Of a stretch of DNA of 64,000 bases, positions 61,598-64,000 are shown piece after piece; position 1 is the stretch's first letter; every line of letters begins with the position of its first letter. The notes beneath the pieces were generated by a model. That model had not been told where the DNA came from and made no database searches. It saw only the letters and a list, made by a program, of their open reading frames with translations. A program made the translations under genes and the position numbers. Location of the stretch: contig NZ_JAGDYM010000010.1 in the NCBI RefSeq assembly GCF_017565745.1, positions 124,001 to 188,000 on the forward strand. The letters are read 5' to 3'. This stretch comes from Leucobacter weissii (GTDB taxonomy: Bacteria > Actinomycetota > Actinomycetes > Actinomycetales > Microbacteriaceae).

Positions 61598-62719
61598 TCA
61601 CCGCTCGGCGTAGACGATGCCGACCCGCTGGAACTCTTTCAGCTCGCTGTATCCGGTCGTCGCCATGGCACGGCGCAGCGCGCCCATCAGATTCGCGGTG
61701 CCGTCGGCGACGTGCGCGGGCCCCGAGACGACCTCGGCGAGCGGCGCGACACCGCCCACCCGCACCCGCTTCCCGCGCGGCAGATCGTCGTGGTGGGCCT
61801 CCTGACCCCAGTGCCATCCGCGTCCGGGAGCATCGGTGGCGCGCGCGAGGGCCGCCCCCAGCATCACCGCGTCGGCGCCGCAGGCGATCGCCTTCACCAG
61901 ATCCCCGGAGGTGCCGAGGCCGCCGTCCGCGATGACATGGACGTAGCGGCCGCCGGACTCGTCGAGGTAGTCGCTGCGAGCGCCGGCCACGTCGGCGATC
62001 GCGCTCGCCATCGGGGCGCGGATGCCCAGGGTCGCCCGGGTCGTCGACGAGGCGCCCCCGCCGAAGCCGACGAGCACGCCGGCCGCTCCGGTCCGCATGA
62101 GATGCAGCGCGGACTGATAGGTCGCGGCCCCGCCGACGACCACCGGCACGTCGAGCTCGTAGATGAACTGCTTGAGGTTCAGCGGTTCGCGCCCCTCCTT
62201 CGCGACGTGCTCGGCGGAGACCGTGTTGCCCCGGATCACGAACAGGTCCACCCCCGCCCCCACGACGGTCTCGTAGAACTCGGCGGTCCGGTGCGGCGAG
62301 AGCGCACCGGCCACGGTCACCCCGGACTCGCGGATCTCGCCGAGGCGGGCGCGGATCAGCTCCGGCTTGATCGGCTCCGCATAGCACTCGCGCATGCGCC
62401 TCACGGCCGCAGCGTCGTCGCCGAGGCTTCCCAGCTCCTCGAGCACGGGCTCCGGGTCCTCGTAGCGGGTCCAGAGCCCCTCGAGATTGAGCACGCCCAG
62501 GCCGCCGAGACGGCCCAGCTCGATCGCGGTCGCGGGCGACATCACCGAGTCCATCGGCGCCCCGAGCACGGGGATCTCGAACCTGAAGGCGTCGATGGAC
62601 CACTCGGTGCTCACCACCTCGGGATCCCGGGTGCGCCGGGTGGGCACGACGCCGATCTCGTCGAAGGTGTAGACGCGCCTGGCCCGCTTGCCGCGGCCGA
62701 TCTCGATCTCGTTGCTCAC
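61598..62719 (-). CDS. guaB3: GuaB3-family IMP dehydrogenase-related protein
   Basis: The protein is 373 aa without CBS domains. VYTFDEIGVVPTRRTRDP, LGAPMDSVMSPATAIELGR and HVIADGGLGTSGDLVKAI are family motifs. Where IMPDH has the catalytic-Cys loop, this protein reads GGGASSTTRATLG, with no Cys. GuaB3 proteins are common in actinobacteria, and a cyanobacterial member has been reported to act as a GMP reductase. The activity here is not established. It is encoded in the usual neighbourhood with guaA. Confidence 0.92.
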   Translation of the reverse strand: MSNEIEIGRGKRARRVYTFDEIGVVPTRRTRDPEVVSTEWSIDAFRFEIPVLGAPMDSVMSPATAIELGRLGGLGVLNLEGLWTRYEDPEPVLEELGSLGDDAAAVRRMRECYAEPIKPELIRARLGEIRESGVTVAGALSPHRTAEFYETVVGAGVDLFVIRGNTVSAEHVAKEGREPLNLKQFIYELDVPVVVGGAATYQSALHLMRTGAAGVLVGFGGGASSTTRATLGIRAPMASAIADVAGARSDYLDESGGRYVHVIADGGLGTSGDLVKAIACGADAVMLGAALARATDAPGRGWHWGQEAHHDDLPRGKRVRVGGVAPLAEVVSGPAHVADGTANLMGALRRAMATTGYSELKEFQRVGIVYAER

Positions 62720-62747
62720 CCGACCAGCCTACCCGGCCGCGCCGCGA

Positions 62748-64000
62748 TCAGCGCGTGATCCGGGCGGTGGAAGAGGAGCTGCGGGACGCGGTCGCGTAGC
62801 CTGCTTTCTTCCCCGTGACCTTCACCCTGATCCGCTTGCCCGCGTCGGCGGACTTCAGCCGATAGCTCGACTTCGTCGCCCCGCCGATCGCCTTGCCGCT
62901 GCGGTACCACCGGTAGCTGAGCCTGGTGCCCGCGGTCCAACCGCTCCGGGTCGCCTTCAGGGTCCTGCCGACCTTCTTCGTGCCGCGCACCTTCGGCTTG
63001 CCGGTCTGCAGCTTGCCGTTCGCCACAGACTTCGTCGCCTTCGAGGTCCGAGCCACCGGCCAGTACCCGGCCTTGGCGCCGGACACGGTCACCGTCAGCT
63101 TCTTGCCGCGATCGGCGGGTTTCGCACGGTAGCTCGACTTCGTCGCTCCGCCGATGTCCGCACCGTTGCGCTGCCACTGGTAGCTGAGCTTCGCACCCGA
63201 TACGAAGCCGCTCGTCCGGGCCCGCAGCGTCGCGCCCACCCGCGCGGTCGCCGCGGTGGTCGGGGCCGCCGTCGAGACGGGCTTCGCGAGGCCGTACATG
63301 AAGGTCGCGGAGGTGCCCTCCCAGCTCTTCAGCGTGACGGTCGCCGCCTCCTCGATGCTCGTCGTGCCGATCTCCGATCCGGAGTAGTACTCGCGCACGC
63401 CGTTCTGCTCGAAGGCGAGCAGATAGTCGCCCGCCGGGGCGCCGAGGAGTCGGTAGTTGCCGTACGAGGCGTCGGCGCACCGATCGTGCGGGCCGATCCA
63501 GCCGCTCTGCGCCGGCTCGACCTCGTACTCCTGGCCGGTGGCCCGATTCTGCGCGATCACCCTGGTCGCCCGGAGCAGTCCCTCGCAGGCGACGATGACC
63601 GGGCTGAGGCGCCCGTCTCGATCGACCGTCGCGGTGCCGAGAGACACCTCGCTCCCGCTCACGGCGATGATCCTGTTGAGCACCTCCACGTAGCCGTTGT
63701 TCGGCAGTACGATGCCGATGTTCAGTCGGAAGCGGCCATTCCCGACCCCGCTGATGCTCCACGCGCCCGACGACGCGTCCACCGTGACGTTGGTGTCGCC
63801 CTGCCCGTAGTCCCAGCCCTCGACCGTGCCCGGCTGATCGACGGAGAGCGTGAGGTAGAGACCGCTGCGCGTCGCATCGGGCTCGTTGTAATCGATCCTG
63901 CGCAGCAGGCTCGCGGTCGGCGCGGCCGGCGTGCCCGCGGCGAAGGCGATCGTCCCGCGGACGGTCGCGGAGCCGGTCGGGGGGTCGCCCCACACCGCCT
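62748..64000 (-). CDS. Cell-surface-type protein with Ig-like repeats (5' end outside window)
   Basis: The visible C-terminal 416 residues lack the N-terminus. The first part (to about 250) has beta-rich, carboxypeptidase-regulatory-like segments (YNEPDATRSGLYLTLSVDQP, GNYRLLGAPAGDYLLAF). Two Ig-like repeats end it (about 255-335 and 337-416), each with the pattern ARVGATLRA / KKVGRTLKA, LSYQWQRNGADIGGATKSSY / LSYRWYRSGKAIGGATKSSY, and basic ends. The same repeat ends the subtilase at 52236. A secreted, wall-associated protein is likely. Confidence 0.82.
   Translation of the reverse strand, partial: AVWGDPPTGSATVRGTIAFAAGTPAAPTASLLRRIDYNEPDATRSGLYLTLSVDQPGTVEGWDYGQGDTNVTVDASSGAWSISGVGNGRFRLNIGIVLPNNGYVEVLNRIIAVSGSEVSLGTATVDRDGRLSPVIVACEGLLRATRVIAQNRATGQEYEVEPAQSGWIGPHDRCADASYGNYRLLGAPAGDYLLAFEQNGVREYYSGSEIGTTSIEEAATVTLKSWEGTSATFMYGLAKPVSTAAPTTAATARVGATLRARTSGFVSGAKLSYQWQRNGADIGGATKSSYRAKPADRGKKLTVTVSGAKAGYWPVARTSKATKSVANGKLQTGKPKVRGTKKVGRTLKATRSGWTAGTRLSYRWYRSGKAIGGATKSSYRLKSADAGKRIRVKVTGKKAGYATASRSSSSTARITR

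Overview
The window is about 70% G+C, with short intergenic gaps and frequent ATGA/GTGA stop-start overlaps. Its gene content is that of a high-GC Gram-positive actinobacterium: a fused E2-E1 2-oxoglutarate enzyme (Kgd), GuaB3, SURF1, DUF3817, a PerM/DUF6350 membrane protein next to purN-purH, and actinobacterial Ig-like repeat domains in secreted proteins. I infer the family Microbacteriaceae (Leucobacter-like). This rests on gene content only. No plasmid, phage, IS or CRISPR feature was found.

Layout. 1-5190: a CorC/HlyC-type CBS transporter (cut by the window edge) and kgd. 5201-6675: a GntR/FadR regulator translationally coupled to a cytosolic Cache-domain protein. 6695-16491 (all minus): an APC permease, then a tight run of a glutamine-synthetase-like amide ligase, an SDR, a class C26 gamma-glutamyl hydrolase, a P450, a [3Fe-4S] ferredoxin, a ferredoxin reductase, a Zn-alcohol dehydrogenase and an aldehyde dehydrogenase. 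16901-20503: a diflavin reductase and a GAF-PucR regulator. 20547-34572: a second set with an aminotransferase, a class I glutaminase, a C26 hydrolase, a signal-less solute-binding-like protein, a second GS-like ligase, a second P450, FprA-type reductase plus flavodoxin, a third C26 hydrolase, a second APC permease, agmatine deiminase and a second aldehyde dehydrogenase. 34569-64000 is mostly core genome: purH-purN-DUF4190-perM, a two-component system, sucCD, a PcrA-type helicase, asparaginase, GDPD, a subtilase, guaA, a PaaX-like regulator, SURF1, a tRNA-like element, glpD and guaB3.

How the accessory genes may work together. The most interesting content is the 5-35 kb block. Both halves combine an amine permease, a GS-like enzyme that would attach glutamate to an amine, a P450 with its own electron supply, dehydrogenases and a C26 hydrolase that would remove the glutamate again. 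This matches the logic of known gamma-glutamylation routes for polyamines (Puu) and isopropylamine (Ipu), with P450s placed where Ipu uses another oxygenase. The amine substrate cannot be read from sequence. Carbon could enter the TCA cycle as 2-oxoglutarate or succinate, and kgd and sucCD lie in the same window.

Non-coding signals of note are three copies of a TGTGCA-N3-TGCACA dyad around the first ligase and permease, twin TGAATCTTTT motifs in the P450/FprA divergent promoter, tandem double-hairpin repeats after guaA, a repeat-rich helicase/asparaginase spacer, and a C10 homopolymer in a possible small frameshifted gene.
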